Below are positions 34,738 through 49,785 of a stretch of 64,000 nt of DNA, piece after piece. Position 1 is the stretch's first letter, and every line of letters starts with the position of its first letter. The stretch spans positions 33,960 through 97,959 of the forward strand of contig CABZNL010000003.1 of assembly GCA_902527045.1 (NCBI GenBank), in the 5' to 3' direction. This stretch comes from an uncultured Alphaproteobacteria bacterium (GTDB lineage Bacteria > Pseudomonadota > Alphaproteobacteria > HIMB59). The translations under genes and the position numbers were made by a program. Under the pieces are notes generated by a model. The model searched no databases and was not told the DNA's origin. It was given only the letters and a program-made list of their open reading frames with translations.

Positions 34738-35613
34738 GTGTTGAAATCGATTCTCATCTTATTCTTTTTATTATTAATATCTTGTTCATCTTATGATAAG
34801 GAAGGTAATCAAAGCGATCCAAATCTCTATAAAAATAATACTTTGAGTGATAAAGAGTTATTTGAACTAGCAAATAACCATATCTCCAATGATAGATTTG
34901 AAACAGCCTTAATTGAGCTAGATAAAATTGAAGTTCTCTTTCCAAGTAGTAAATATACAAGTAAAAGTATTCTTCTAACAGCTTATATACATTTCTTAAA
35001 AAAAGATTACGAGAAAACAAGAGTCATATCTGAAAACTTCAAGAGATATTACCCTGGAAACATAGATATAGTTTATGCTAATTATTTAGAGGCTATGACA
35101 TATTATGTTCTTATAAAAAAATCAGATTACAGTCCAAAAAATGCAGAAATAGCTTTAGAAAAATTTACTTTTATACTAAATGCATATCCTAATAATAAAT
35201 ATGAGGTAGATATCACTACCAAAATCAAAATTATTAATAATAATTTAGCAGAGGGCAAGCTAGAAAAAGCTAAGTTTTATATTAATAAAGGTAATTACAA
35301 TGGAGCGCTAGTATATCTATTAGAAATTTTTGAAAATCATAATACTAGCTCAACTATTACTGAAACGTTATATCTTTTATCTAAAATTTATTATGATATA
35401 GACGAAATAGAAATATCTAAAAGTTATGCATCAATATTAGGTTATAACTTTCCTGATAGTAGTTGGTACAGTAGAAGTTATAAATTATTAAACAACCTCG
35501 AAGATATCAAAGATAATGAAAAATGGTTTGAAAAATATAATCCGTTAAATATATTAATAGATGATGAAAAAAAACAATCATCAAATGACTCAAATATTCA
35601 AACTTTAAAATAA
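34738..35613 (+). CDS. bamD: Outer membrane assembly lipoprotein BamD
   Basis: 291 residues starting at GTG (34738). Signal peptide with lipobox LISC (Cys near 16) for lipid attachment, then TPR-type helical repeats (SNDRFETALIELDKIEVLFP, YEKTRVISENFKRYYPG, AEIALEKFTFILNAYP), as in YfiO/BamD. It is the essential lipoprotein partner of BamA in beta-barrel insertion. Followed by recN and ligA, a conserved alphaproteobacterial trio. Shares a two-base start-to-start gap with the amidase gene. Confidence 0.88.
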   Translation: MLKSILILFFLLLISCSSYDKEGNQSDPNLYKNNTLSDKELFELANNHISNDRFETALIELDKIEVLFPSSKYTSKSILLTAYIHFLKKDYEKTRVISENFKRYYPGNIDIVYANYLEAMTYYVLIKKSDYSPKNAEIALEKFTFILNAYPNNKYEVDITTKIKIINNNLAEGKLEKAKFYINKGNYNGALVYLLEIFENHNTSSTITETLYLLSKIYYDIDEIEISKSYASILGYNFPDSSWYSRSYKLLNNLEDIKDNEKWFEKYNPLNILIDDEKKQSSNDSNIQTLK

Positions 35614-35618
35614 TTAAG

Positions 35619-40961
<5,343 letters not shown>

Positions 40962-40965
<4 letters not shown>

Positions 40966-42980
40966 TTACTATTTTTTTTTAAAAATTCTAGCATCCTTTT
41001 TTTGCCAGGACTCAATTGAATATTATCAGAGGTAATCTTTTTTTCTAAGTTAGACGGAGAATGTTCATCAATTAAATTATTAACATTTTTATCAATTTTT
41101 GAAATTTCGTTCAAAAATCTTGATGGTAGTGAATAATTATTCATTCCATATGTATATCTTGAAGTAGCATAACTTAAGTTTAAATCAAACTTTGCTCTAG
41201 TAATTCCTACATAAGCAAGTCGTCTCTCCTCCTCAAGAGATTTTGAAGAATTTTGCTCTAACGCTCGAGAGCTTGGAAAGATACCCTCCTCCCAGCCTGG
41301 TAAATATACATGATCAAATTCTAAACCTTTAGCAGAATGCAAAGTCATTAGTTTGACAGAATTTGAATGAGTTTTTTTTTGATTTTCGTTTACCAAACCA
41401 ACATGCTCTAAGAAATCATCCAAATTCTCAAATTCAGATAGAGCATTTACAAATTCTTTTAAATTGTCTATTCGTGACTCATTTTCTAATTGTTTCAATT
41501 TGTTTTTTTCGTTTTCAAGCATTTTTAAATATCCTGACTCTTCAATGATAAAAATACCTATATCTTCTAAAGTGGTTTTCTTTATGAGATCAGATGTTTT
41601 TTTTATAATATCAATGAATGGTTTGGTTTTTATATTCAGAGATCCAGGTAATTTATTTTCATTAGACAAAACATCTAAAGACTCAAAAAAAGAAATTTTA
41701 ATTTCTCTTGCGTTGTTAATAATTAATTTAACTGATTGGTCTCCTATACCTCTCTTTGGTAAATTGATTACTCTTTCAAAAGATAGATCATCGTTATAAT
41801 TATTTGCTAGTTTTAAATATGCTAAGATATCTTTAATTTCTTTTCTTTCAAAAAATCTTGGTCCACCAACAATTTCATAAGGCAAAGCGTATTTTATTAA
41901 CTTGTCCTCAATACTTCTCATTTGGGCAGTAAGTCTGACTAAAATACCAATACTATTATTTTCCTGGAACTTCTTAGATATGTTATCAGATATCCATAAT
42001 GACTCCTCTTCCTGAGAGTAAAATGAATTTAAATTAATTTTTTGCTCAGGTATTTTTTCATTAAAACTTACTAAGTCTTTTCCTAATCTATTTTTATTAT
42101 TGCTTATTATGCATGCTGCTGCTTCTAAAATTGAGCTATTTGATCGATAATTTTTTGTTAAGCGGACCACAGGGGAGTTAAACTCTTTTGGAAAATTGAT
42201 AATATTTTCAATGTTTGCTCCACGCCATGCATAAATTGATTGATCGTCATCTCCAACGCAAAATAAATTTTTGTCTGAATTTAAAATTTGTTTTATTAAA
42301 TCATATTGGATTAAGTTTGTGTCTTGAAACTCATCTATTAGAATATGTTTAATAAAATTTTGGTAGGATTTTTTAATATCAGGATTATTAGAAAGTATGT
42401 GATAACTATGTAAAAGGATATCGCCAAAATCTACAGCATTTATTTCAATTAATCTTTGTTGATAATAAGAATAAATATCGTCCAATCTTTCAATAGATGA
42501 AAATTTAGAAATCTTTTTATTTTCGTTAAAAAGTATTTTATTATCTTTTAAATTTTGAATTTCGTTATGGTAAATGGCTTCACTTATATCTTTATCAATT
42601 TTACAGTACTCTAAAACTTGTTTTAAAAGTTTTTTTTGGTCCTCGACGTCTAATATTGTAAAATTAGATTTTAAATTAACTAAACCTGAGTGCTTCCTTA
42701 AAAATTTAGCAAATATAGAATGGAAAGTGCCCACCCATGGACTATCAATATTACTCTTGAGTTCAGTATTTACTCTTTCTTTTATCTCATTAGCTGCCTT
42801 ATTTGTAAAGGTAACAGCTATAATTTTATTAAAATTAACATTTAAATTTTTAACTATGTAAACAAATCTAGATGTTAAAACTCTAGTTTTCCCTGTTCCG
42901 GCTCCTGATAGTACCAAAAGTGGTCCATTTTTATGTTCAACTGCTATTTTTTGTTCTTTATTTAATTTACTAAGATCCAT
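40962..42980 (-). CDS. uvrD: UvrD/PcrA-type 3'-5' DNA helicase (superfamily 1)
   Basis: 672 residues with all SF1A motifs: GAGTGKT, AVTFTNKAANEIKERV, ILIDEFQDTN, VGDDDQSIYAWRGA, RLTKNYRSN, TLHSAKGLEFDHVYL and RRLAYVGITRAK. It unwinds DNA in nucleotide excision and mismatch repair and can strip recombinase filaments. Rep or PcrA naming cannot be separated by motifs alone. First gene of a two-gene unit with pepP, divergent from mlaA by 37 bases. Confidence 0.93.
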
Positions 42981-43017
42981 AAATTGATTGTAATATAATG
43001 AATCAAGATTTTACGTG

Positions 43018-43758
43018 ATGAAAAAACATTTGAAAGTAATTCTTTTAATAATATCTGTAACTTTTTTACAAATACCTCTCTCTTACTCAAATGAGGAAGA
43101 ATCTATATCAGGAATTTCGTACGATGAAATATATGATCCAATAGAGCCAATAAACAGAGCAGTTTTAAATTTTAATTTTTTTGTTGATGATATTGCTATT
43201 AGGCCAATAGTCAAAACTTACAGATTTATAGCCCCAGAACCAGTAGAGAAAGGAGTATCTAATTTTTTTAGTAATTTAAAGGAACCAATAAGATCTGTAT
43301 CTTTTATTTTTCAAGGAGAGTTTTATAAATCACTCAATTCATTGGGAAGATTTACAATTAATACTATCACTAGCTTAGGTACAATTGACGTAGCCTCAAA
43401 AGTAGGAATGGAAAAGAATGAGACAGATTTTGGAATTACTCTTGCCAAAGGTGGTGTATCAAGTGGTCCTTATATAGTTGTACCAATTATAGGCCCAAGC
43501 AATCTAAGAGATTTTAGTGGAGATGTAGTTGAATATTTTGTAGATCCAATTTCAAATAGTGTTCCAAATAGAGAATATGTGGCAATAGGAAATGGATTGA
43601 ATGAGAGAGTTGAAGTAGACGATCAATTAGATAAAGTTAGAGGAGCTTCCTCAGATAGATATGAAATGATAAAGTCTATTTATTATCAAAACAGAAATGC
43701 TCAACTTGAAGAGGAATATATACAAAATTTACCTGTACCAAAAATTTATATTGAATAG
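43018..43758 (+). CDS. mlaA: MlaA (VacJ)-family outer membrane lipid asymmetry protein
   Basis: 246 residues from ATG at 43018 (a GTG three bases earlier is also in frame). Signal peptide about 1-26 (KVILLIISVTFLQIPLSYS), then the MlaA core: YDPIEPINRAVLNFNFFVD, NFFSNLKEPIRSV, RFTINTITSLGTIDVASKVG and SGPYIVVPIIGPSNLRD. It extracts mislocalised phospholipids from the outer leaflet and hands them to MlaC, encoded next. No lipobox Cys follows the signal peptide, unlike the lipoprotein VacJ of E. coli. Confidence 0.9.
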   Translation: MKKHLKVILLIISVTFLQIPLSYSNEEESISGISYDEIYDPIEPINRAVLNFNFFVDDIAIRPIVKTYRFIAPEPVEKGVSNFFSNLKEPIRSVSFIFQGEFYKSLNSLGRFTINTITSLGTIDVASKVGMEKNETDFGITLAKGGVSSGPYIVVPIIGPSNLRDFSGDVVEYFVDPISNSVPNREYVAIGNGLNERVEVDDQLDKVRGASSDRYEMIKSIYYQNRNAQLEEEYIQNLPVPKIYIE

Positions 43759-43785
43759 TTTGTCAAACTATATTTACTTGGCTAT

Positions 43786-44352
43786 ATGAGAACTTTAATA
43801 ATTCTATTTGGTATTATTTTTTCTTTTTCTAACCTTCAAGCCTCAGAGGTTTCAGAATGGTTTAAAAATGAGTCTAATCAGTTCTTAGAAATAATTAATA
43901 ATAATGAAGGAACTGAAAATGAAAATTATGAAAAATATAAGTATTTCATAAACAAAAATTTCGCAATTAAGTCAATCGCATATGGCCTTATTGGAGAGAA
44001 TATAATTAATAAAAGCTCCAAAAATGAATTGTCATTATATTTGGATGTTTTTACAGATTATTTGATAAAGACTATCTATAAATTAGCCGACTCAAATTCT
44101 TCAAGTTCGATAATACTTAAGGATGTTGATATAAAAGATAATATTTACATAGTTAAATCAATAATTTCTGATAAAAAATCCTCTGCTAATCTCTATTGGA
44201 AGGTTATAGATACAGGGTCATCATTTAAAATTATAGATGTTATAGTTGAGAATACATCTTATTTTGTAACAAAAAAATCAGAATTTAATAAAATATTGAG
44301 AAAAAATAAAGGAAGTTTAGAGGCTTTAATAACCGAAATTCAAAAAATATAA
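43786..44352 (+). CDS. mlaC: MlaC/Ttg2D-family periplasmic phospholipid-binding protein
   Basis: 188 residues with a signal peptide (MRTLIILFGIIFSFSNLQAS) and a periplasmic domain containing FTDYLIKTIYKLAD, LYWKVIDTGSSFKIIDVIVENTS in segments typical of the MlaC/Ttg2D fold. MlaC shuttles lipid between MlaA and the inner-membrane MlaFEDB complex, which is not in this window. Position 27 bases after mlaA supports the call despite low sequence conservation. Confidence 0.82.
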   Translation: MRTLIILFGIIFSFSNLQASEVSEWFKNESNQFLEIINNNEGTENENYEKYKYFINKNFAIKSIAYGLIGENIINKSSKNELSLYLDVFTDYLIKTIYKLADSNSSSSIILKDVDIKDNIYIVKSIISDKKSSANLYWKVIDTGSSFKIIDVIVENTSYFVTKKSEFNKILRKNKGSLEALITEIQKI

Positions 44353-44367
44353 AATAATTTTTTATGT

Positions 44368-44444
44368 TGGTGGGCCCGGCAGGACTCGAACCTGCGACAA
44401 CGGCGTTATGAGCACCGCGTTCTAACCGACTGAACTACAGGCCC
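44368..44444 (-). tRNA. tRNA with CAT anticodon (elongator Met or lysidine-type Ile2)
   Basis: 77-nt cloverleaf on the minus strand. Acceptor GGGCCTG/CGGGCCC, discriminator A, encoded CCA, and the loop CTCATAA giving CAT. Acceptor lacks the unpaired 1-72 of initiator tRNA, so it is not tRNA-fMet. The GC-rich GGGCC acceptor resembles Ile2 tRNAs whose C34 is changed to lysidine, but elongator Met remains possible without comparing the full tRNA set. Confidence 0.9.
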
Positions 44445-44509
44445 ATGATTAGATTTGTTACTATTATAATCTTATAAAAAAAAAACAAGAGTTTAAATTA
44501 ATGATAAGT

Positions 44510-46561
44510 TTAGGAGTCCATAAAAGACTTTAGCTTTTTAGATCTTATAGGGTGTTTTAATTTTCTTAAAGCTTTTGCCTCAATTTGTCTAATTCTTTCT
44601 CTGGTCACGCTAAATTGCTGACCTACCTCTTCTAAAGTGTGGTCAGATGACATCCCTATACCAAATCTCATCCTCAAAACTCTTTCTTCTCTCGGTGTTA
44701 AAGTTGATAGTATTTTAGTTGTAGTTTCTCTGAGATTTAGCTGCATTACAGCATCTTCAGGGATAACTGCGTTCTTATCCTCGATGAAATCACCAAGAAA
44801 ACTGTCGTCATCGTCACCTATTGGTGTCTCTAAACTTACTGGTTCTTTTGCAATTTTTAAAACTTTTCTAACTTTATCAATAGGCATTTTTAATCTTAAT
44901 GACAATTCTTCTGGTGTGGGTTCTCTTCCCAACTCAAGAATTAATTGCCTACTTGATCTAACAATTTTATTAATTGTTTCGATCATATGTACAGGAATAC
45001 GTATAGTTCTAGCTTGATCAGCAATAGATCTTGTAATTGCCTGTCTTATCCACCAAGTAGCATAAGTTGAAAATTTATAACCTCTTCTATATTCGAATTT
45101 ATCAACAGCTTTCATTAAGCCAATATTTCCCTCTTGAATAAGATCTAAAAACTGAAGGCCTCTATTTGTATATTTTTTCGCGATAGATATAACCAAACGT
45201 AAATTAGCTTCAATCATCTCTTTTTTAGCCTGATTAGCTGTTCTTTGACCTGATTGAATCTCTCTAACTTTTTCCTTAAATTCAATGGTGTTTTGATTAG
45301 CAATTTTAGACAAACTCAGAACTTCTTTATATATTGCTTTTAATTTATCGCTATTTTTCTGAAAGAGAGCTTTAAATGATTCATCCATTGAGATCATATG
45401 TTTTTGATAAAGGGTATAAGTATCTTTTAAATTATGATGCTTTAAAAATAGATCTCTACTTATTTTATTTTGAGTAGCCAGGGTTAAAAGAGCGACTTCC
45501 TTTGATTGTATTTCCTTATTGATTGAGTAAAGATGAGTAATAATCTCCTCTAGCTTATAAGGCTTAATTTTAATTTCATTAAAATAATTTAGTATTTCAT
45601 CTTGATATTTTTTTAGCTCTTTAAGTGATTTTAAATCAGAAATTTTAGTAATATTTTTGTTTTTTTTAATTTTAGTAATGTTTTCTGATAACACTAAAAC
45701 TCTATCTAGTTTTTTTAAAATCTCAGGTTTGTAAAATTCTTCTATAATAGAAATAGAAAAACTTTCATTTTCAATATCTTCTTCATTTGAAGTCTCATGT
45801 AGTTTTTCCTTATCAACCTCTATTCCTTGTTCCTTCATTAATTGTTGTTTTTCTTTAAAAAGAGCTTTTTTCTTATCGTTAATAATTTTTTGTATTTCTT
45901 TTCTTTTAGTGGAGTTAGAGTAAGGATCGTTATCTTCATTAAAGTACTCATCAAAATCAACTATTTCTCTAAGATTTATTTGATTATGCTTAACTTGTTC
46001 AATCCATTTTTTTAAAATATGTATAGATGCTGGACACTCTAAAATAGAATTCATCATCCTGTCTAATCCAGACTCAATTCTTTTAGCAATAGCTATTTCG
46101 CCTTCTCTAGAGAGTAACTCGACATTTCCCATTTCTTTGAGATACATTCGAACAGGGTCATCACTTTTAACACCAGTTGATTTTTCTTCCTCTTCTGATT
46201 CATCATTAGAAGGAGTATTATCTTGTTCTGTTGATGAAGAATAAGCTTTTAATAATTTAAAAAGATCATCATCAAGATTTTCAATATAATTTAAAAAATC
46301 ACCAACAGAGATAGTAGAATCTTCAATTTTAGAAAAAGATTTAATGTAAGATTTTGCTTTTACTGCAATATCTTTATCAAACTCTTTAGTGATTAATGAA
46401 ATAAGCTGATTTTCGTTTTCTTTATGAATTAATTCTAGAGGATTTGATGAACTAACAGCTTTTTTATTTGTCCTTGATATTTTTACTTTTTTTTCTAAAA
46501 CAGCTTTTTTTTTAATAGCTTTTTTTTTTGCACTTTTTGTTGTTACTTTTTTTTTTGTCAT
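44510..46561 (-). CDS. rpoD: RNA polymerase primary sigma factor RpoD
   Basis: 683 residues. A Lys-rich N-terminal leader (about 1-35) precedes region 1.1. Region 1.2 begins [21 protein letters not shown] cut to its family core, followed by a long non-conserved insertion with coiled-coil character. Region 2 has [29 protein letters not shown] and [12 protein letters not shown]; region 4 has [23 protein letters not shown]. It directs core polymerase to -35/-10 promoters. Follows dnaG by two bases, part of the classical yqeY-dnaG-rpoD macromolecular synthesis operon. Confidence 0.97.
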   Translation of the reverse strand: MTKKKVTTKSAKKKAIKKKAVLEKKVKISRTNKKAVSSSNPLELIHKENENQLISLITKEFDKDIAVKAKSYIKSFSKIEDSTISVGDFLNYIENLDDDLFKLLKAYSSSTEQDNTPSNDESEEEEKSTGVKSDDPVRMYLKEMGNVELLSREGEIAIAKRIESGLDRMMNSILECPASIHILKKWIEQVKHNQINLREIVDFDEYFNEDNDPYSNSTKRKEIQKIINDKKKALFKEKQQLMKEQGIEVDKEKLHETSNEEDIENESFSISIIEEFYKPEILKKLDRVLVLSENITKIKKNKNITKISDLKSLKELKKYQDEILNYFNEIKIKPYKLEEIITHLYSINKEIQSKEVALLTLATQNKISRDLFLKHHNLKDTYTLYQKHMISMDESFKALFQKNSDKLKAIYKEVLSLSKIANQNTIEFKEKVREIQSGQRTANQAKKEMIEANLRLVISIAKKYTNRGLQFLDLIQEGNIGLMKAVDKFEYRRGYKFSTYATWWIRQAITRSIADQARTIRIPVHMIETINKIVRSSRQLILELGREPTPEELSLRLKMPIDKVRKVLKIAKEPVSLETPIGDDDDSFLGDFIEDKNAVIPEDAVMQLNLRETTTKILSTLTPREERVLRMRFGIGMSSDHTLEEVGQQFSVTRERIRQIEAKALRKLKHPIRSKKLKSFMDS

Positions 46562-46563
46562 TT

Positions 46564-48147
46564 TTAACTATTTATAAAACTAATTGTTTTTTCAATTTCA
46601 TTATAAGGGTCGTGACTAAATTTAGGTGAAGCAAATCTACACAGCCTTCGAACTTCATTAGAAAATAGTAAATTTTTTGCAAAATTCAATCCCTTAGAGT
46701 CTAATTCTGCATAAATCTCAATAGTTGTTGATTTGAATAGAGTTTTTTTAATAACTAAGTCTCGGATTTCTTTAAATTTACCATCAAATTTAGCAGTTGC
46801 TATTAAATCATAAACCCTTTCTCTATGAGTTTGATTTTCAATAAAGAATATAATTAAAGCTGCAGAAAATTTTGATTTCAAATCAAATTTAAGTTCTAAA
46901 TTTTGGGTATTTAAATTACGACTGGCTTTTTGATTAACTTTTCTTGAATCAATATTATCGAAGTGTTTAGTAAGAATTTTTTTTAAATCAATATTGGATA
47001 TATTTGTAAGTAAACTTTTTAATACTTTTGAACCTTTAAACTGGCTATCTATGTTTGCGCTTTTGTTAAATTTCTCCAAATATTTTTCTATTAATTCTTC
47101 AATAGACAATGGTTGATCTATAAGTCTCCTCAGTGTGTCAGACATGTTAGACTCTATTAATTGATCTGGATCAAAATTTTTAGGCAATAGTACAAATTTA
47201 ATCCCAAGTTCAAAATCTTTATCACCAAGCAAATTATTCATTAATCTTATAGTAGCGTTTCTCCCAGCTAAATCTCCATCGAGGCATACTATTATCTCAA
47301 ATCCCTTTTTAGTTATTTCAATTAATTTCTCATGATTAATAGATGTTCCCAGAGGGGCTACACAGTTTTTAAAACCACACTGTTCTAATTTAATAACGTC
47401 AAAATAACCCTCTACGATAATTATTTTTTTACTATTTTGTTTATTAAGTATTTTTTCATTAAAAAGGATTTGTTTTTTTTTAAAAATTTTAGTTTCAGAT
47501 GTATTTATATACTTTGGCAAACTATTGTCGATTACCCTCCCCCCAAAACCTATAGTTTTATTTTGCATGTTGATTATAGGAACCATAATCCTATTAGAAA
47601 AAAATAATTTAGAATTTTTATTTTTGCTAAAAACACCGGCAGATACCAAATTATTAATTTCAAAATTATTTAAGAGTTTTTTTTGAATATCAAATGAATT
47701 TATAGATGATCCTAATTCAAAGCTTTGAATTATATCCATATCAAATTTTCTTTTTTTTAATAAATACTCTAAATGTTTATTAGAATTTAATAAATTTTGG
47801 TGAAATATATCTTTTGTAAATGAGTTAATTTCGTAAATGATATTATTTAATTTTGATGATTTAAAACTTAATTCAATACCCGCTTTATCAGCTAATTCAT
47901 ACAGAGCATCTTTGAAACTATATCCTTTCACTTTAATCAAAAAATCAATCACATTCCCATGCTCTCCTGTGCTAAAACAATGGAATATTTTTTTTTCTTC
48001 ATTAACAGAAAATGATGGTGTTTTTTCTTTTTTAAAAGGACTTAGGCCAAAATAATTGCTACCTTTTTTCTTTAAAGGAACTGATGAATTAATAATTTCA
48101 ACTATAGAAGTTCTATTTATTACTTCTTTAATATTATCATTTGTCAT
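46564..48147 (-). CDS. dnaG: DNA primase DnaG with degenerate zinc-binding domain
   Basis: 527 residues, shorter than the common ~600. The N-terminal CHC2-type domain (1-~70) is recognisable by [16 protein letters not shown], but expected zinc ligands are changed: Ser36 for Cys, Lys39 for His and Thr60 for Cys; only Cys57 remains. The catalytic core has the TOPRIM motifs [17 protein letters not shown] and [12 protein letters not shown]. The C-terminal helicase-binding part (about 390-527) is divergent. It makes RNA primers for replication. Overlaps yqeY by ATGA. Confidence 0.93.
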   Translation of the reverse strand: MTNDNIKEVINRTSIVEIINSSVPLKKKGSNYFGLSPFKKEKTPSFSVNEEKKIFHCFSTGEHGNVIDFLIKVKGYSFKDALYELADKAGIELSFKSSKLNNIIYEINSFTKDIFHQNLLNSNKHLEYLLKKRKFDMDIIQSFELGSSINSFDIQKKLLNNFEINNLVSAGVFSKNKNSKLFFSNRIMVPIINMQNKTIGFGGRVIDNSLPKYINTSETKIFKKKQILFNEKILNKQNSKKIIIVEGYFDVIKLEQCGFKNCVAPLGTSINHEKLIEITKKGFEIIVCLDGDLAGRNATIRLMNNLLGDKDFELGIKFVLLPKNFDPDQLIESNMSDTLRRLIDQPLSIEELIEKYLEKFNKSANIDSQFKGSKVLKSLLTNISNIDLKKILTKHFDNIDSRKVNQKASRNLNTQNLELKFDLKSKFSAALIIFFIENQTHRERVYDLIATAKFDGKFKEIRDLVIKKTLFKSTTIEIYAELDSKGLNFAKNLLFSNEVRRLCRFASPKFSHDPYNEIEKTISFINS

Positions 48148-48602
48148 TCTTGAAAAAAATTTTTAATAATTTTAGATGCTAAATTCATATCAATTTTATT
48201 GTTATAATTTTGTTTCAAAAAACCCATTATTTTTCCAAAATCTTTATTTTCTAAATTATTTTCTTTGATGTGAGCTAATATAATATTTTTAGTGGAGGCT
48301 TCTTCCATCAAACTAGGTAGAAAATCTTTAAGATAATTAATTTCAAAATTTAAGTCATCGACTTTATTTTGAACATTTGCATGTAAGGCAAATTCTAATG
48401 ATTCTTTTCTTTGTTTTAGTTGTGTCTTGATAATTTTGATAATATTTTCATTAGATAACTTGGTCACATCCCTATCTAGATTCTCTTTTATTAGAAAATT
48501 TTTTAACTCAGAATAGATATACCTTGCTATTGAAAGTTTTTTCTTATCTCCACCTTTTAAGGCACTTTTAACGTCATCAGAAATTTTTTTTGCCAAACTC
48601 AT
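48144..48602 (-). CDS. yqeY: GatB/YqeY domain protein
   Basis: 152 residues with the YqeY pattern: ISDDVKSALKGGDKKKLSIARYIYSELK, QLKQRKESLEFA, EINYLKDFLPSLM and a C-terminal MGFLKQNYNNKIDMNLASKIIK in segments. The family resembles the tail domain of GatB and probably binds tRNA, but its function is unproven. First gene of the yqeY-dnaG-rpoD operon, divergent from carA. Confidence 0.87.
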   Translation of the reverse strand: MSLAKKISDDVKSALKGGDKKKLSIARYIYSELKNFLIKENLDRDVTKLSNENIIKIIKTQLKQRKESLEFALHANVQNKVDDLNFEINYLKDFLPSLMEEASTKNIILAHIKENNLENKDFGKIMGFLKQNYNNKIDMNLASKIIKNFFQE

Positions 48603-48610
48603 TTGAATTT

Positions 48611-48617
48611 CCTCCTT
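48611..48617 (-). promoter_or_regulatory. Strong Shine-Dalgarno sequence of yqeY
   Basis: AAGGAGG on the minus strand lies 8 bases before the yqeY ATG at 48602. It is the clearest ribosome binding site in the window, where most genes have weak or no SD and start within an upstream overlap. It supports the chosen start and a high-initiation leader for this operon. Confidence 0.75.
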
Positions 48618-48645
48618 AATAATATACTAATACACATGATTTAAT

Positions 48646-49785
48646 ATGACCGTATTAGATAATAAAATAAAATTAAATTATCAAAACGGTTACCTAATTT
48701 ATAACAAAAATTATATTTTCAAAGGTAAGTTTCTTTCAAAAGAGGAGTTCAAGATAGCTGAAATCTGCTTCAATACCAGTATGACTGGTTATCAAGAAAT
48801 TCTAACTGACCCATCATATAAATCCCAATTTATAAACTTTACCTTTCCCTTAATAGGAATAGTTGGATGTAATGACGAAGATTATGAGTCTTGGAAAATA
48901 CATGCATCCGGACTTATAAGTAATGAATTATTTGAATTAAGCTCAAATTGGAGAGCTCAAACTAGTTTTGCAAAATGGATAATTGATCAAAATTCTTGTG
49001 CTTTTTTTGATTTAGATACAAGGTCTTTAACGAAAATTATAAGAAATTTTGGACCGAAAAATATTATGTTGTGCTCTGAAAATTATTTTAAAACCAAAAA
49101 TATTGAAGAAATTTGTAAACAAATAGATCAAAGTCTGTCTTTAGAGGAAAATGATGTAATTAAAGATTTTACATCAGAGTTAAATATAACAGAGCAAGAA
49201 ACTAAGAAAAAAAAATACTCTATTGCATTTTTGAATTTTGGCGCAAAAGATAATATTAAGAAAAATTTTTCATCAAGAAATTGTAATATACAAGAATTTG
49301 ATATGCATTTTAAAGCTAAAGAAATAATAAACAAAAAGTTTAATGGTATTTTTTTAAGTAATGGGCCAGGTGACCCCAAAAAAGTTTATAACAACATTAA
49401 ACCAGAATTAACTAAGTTATTAAATAAAAAAATTCCAACATTTGGCATATGTCTAGGTCATCAAATTCTCAGCCTAGCATTTAATGCATTAACTGCTCGA
49501 ATGGAAAAAGGTCATCGAGGAGGAAATCATCCAGTAAAAAACATAGATACTAACAAAGTAGAAATTACATCTCAAAACCATGGGTTTGTTGTTCTAGATA
49601 AAAATTTTCCATCTAATCTCCAAATTACTCACAAATCCTTGTTTGATAATACTATAGATGGTATGAAGTGCAAAGATCAACCTCTATTCTCAGTTCAATA
49701 TCATCCAGAGTCTAGTCCTGGACCACACGATAGCAGATATCTTTTTGACGAATTTATAAATCTAATGGATAAGAATGCCGGCTAG
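48646..49785 (+). CDS. carA: Carbamoyl-phosphate synthase small chain
   Basis: 379 residues. N-terminal CPSase small domain ([21 protein letters not shown]) and a C-terminal class I amidotransferase with nucleophile [10 protein letters not shown] and the [13 protein letters not shown]is/Glu. It hydrolyses glutamine and channels ammonia to CarB. Its end overlaps carB by 11 bases. Divergent from yqeY with a 43-base gap. Confidence 0.97.
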   Translation: MTVLDNKIKLNYQNGYLIYNKNYIFKGKFLSKEEFKIAEICFNTSMTGYQEILTDPSYKSQFINFTFPLIGIVGCNDEDYESWKIHASGLISNELFELSSNWRAQTSFAKWIIDQNSCAFFDLDTRSLTKIIRNFGPKNIMLCSENYFKTKNIEEICKQIDQSLSLEENDVIKDFTSELNITEQETKKKKYSIAFLNFGAKDNIKKNFSSRNCNIQEFDMHFKAKEIINKKFNGIFLSNGPGDPKKVYNNIKPELTKLLNKKIPTFGICLGHQILSLAFNALTARMEKGHRGGNHPVKNIDTNKVEITSQNHGFVVLDKNFPSNLQITHKSLFDNTIDGMKCKDQPLFSVQYHPESSPGPHDSRYLFDEFINLMDKNAG

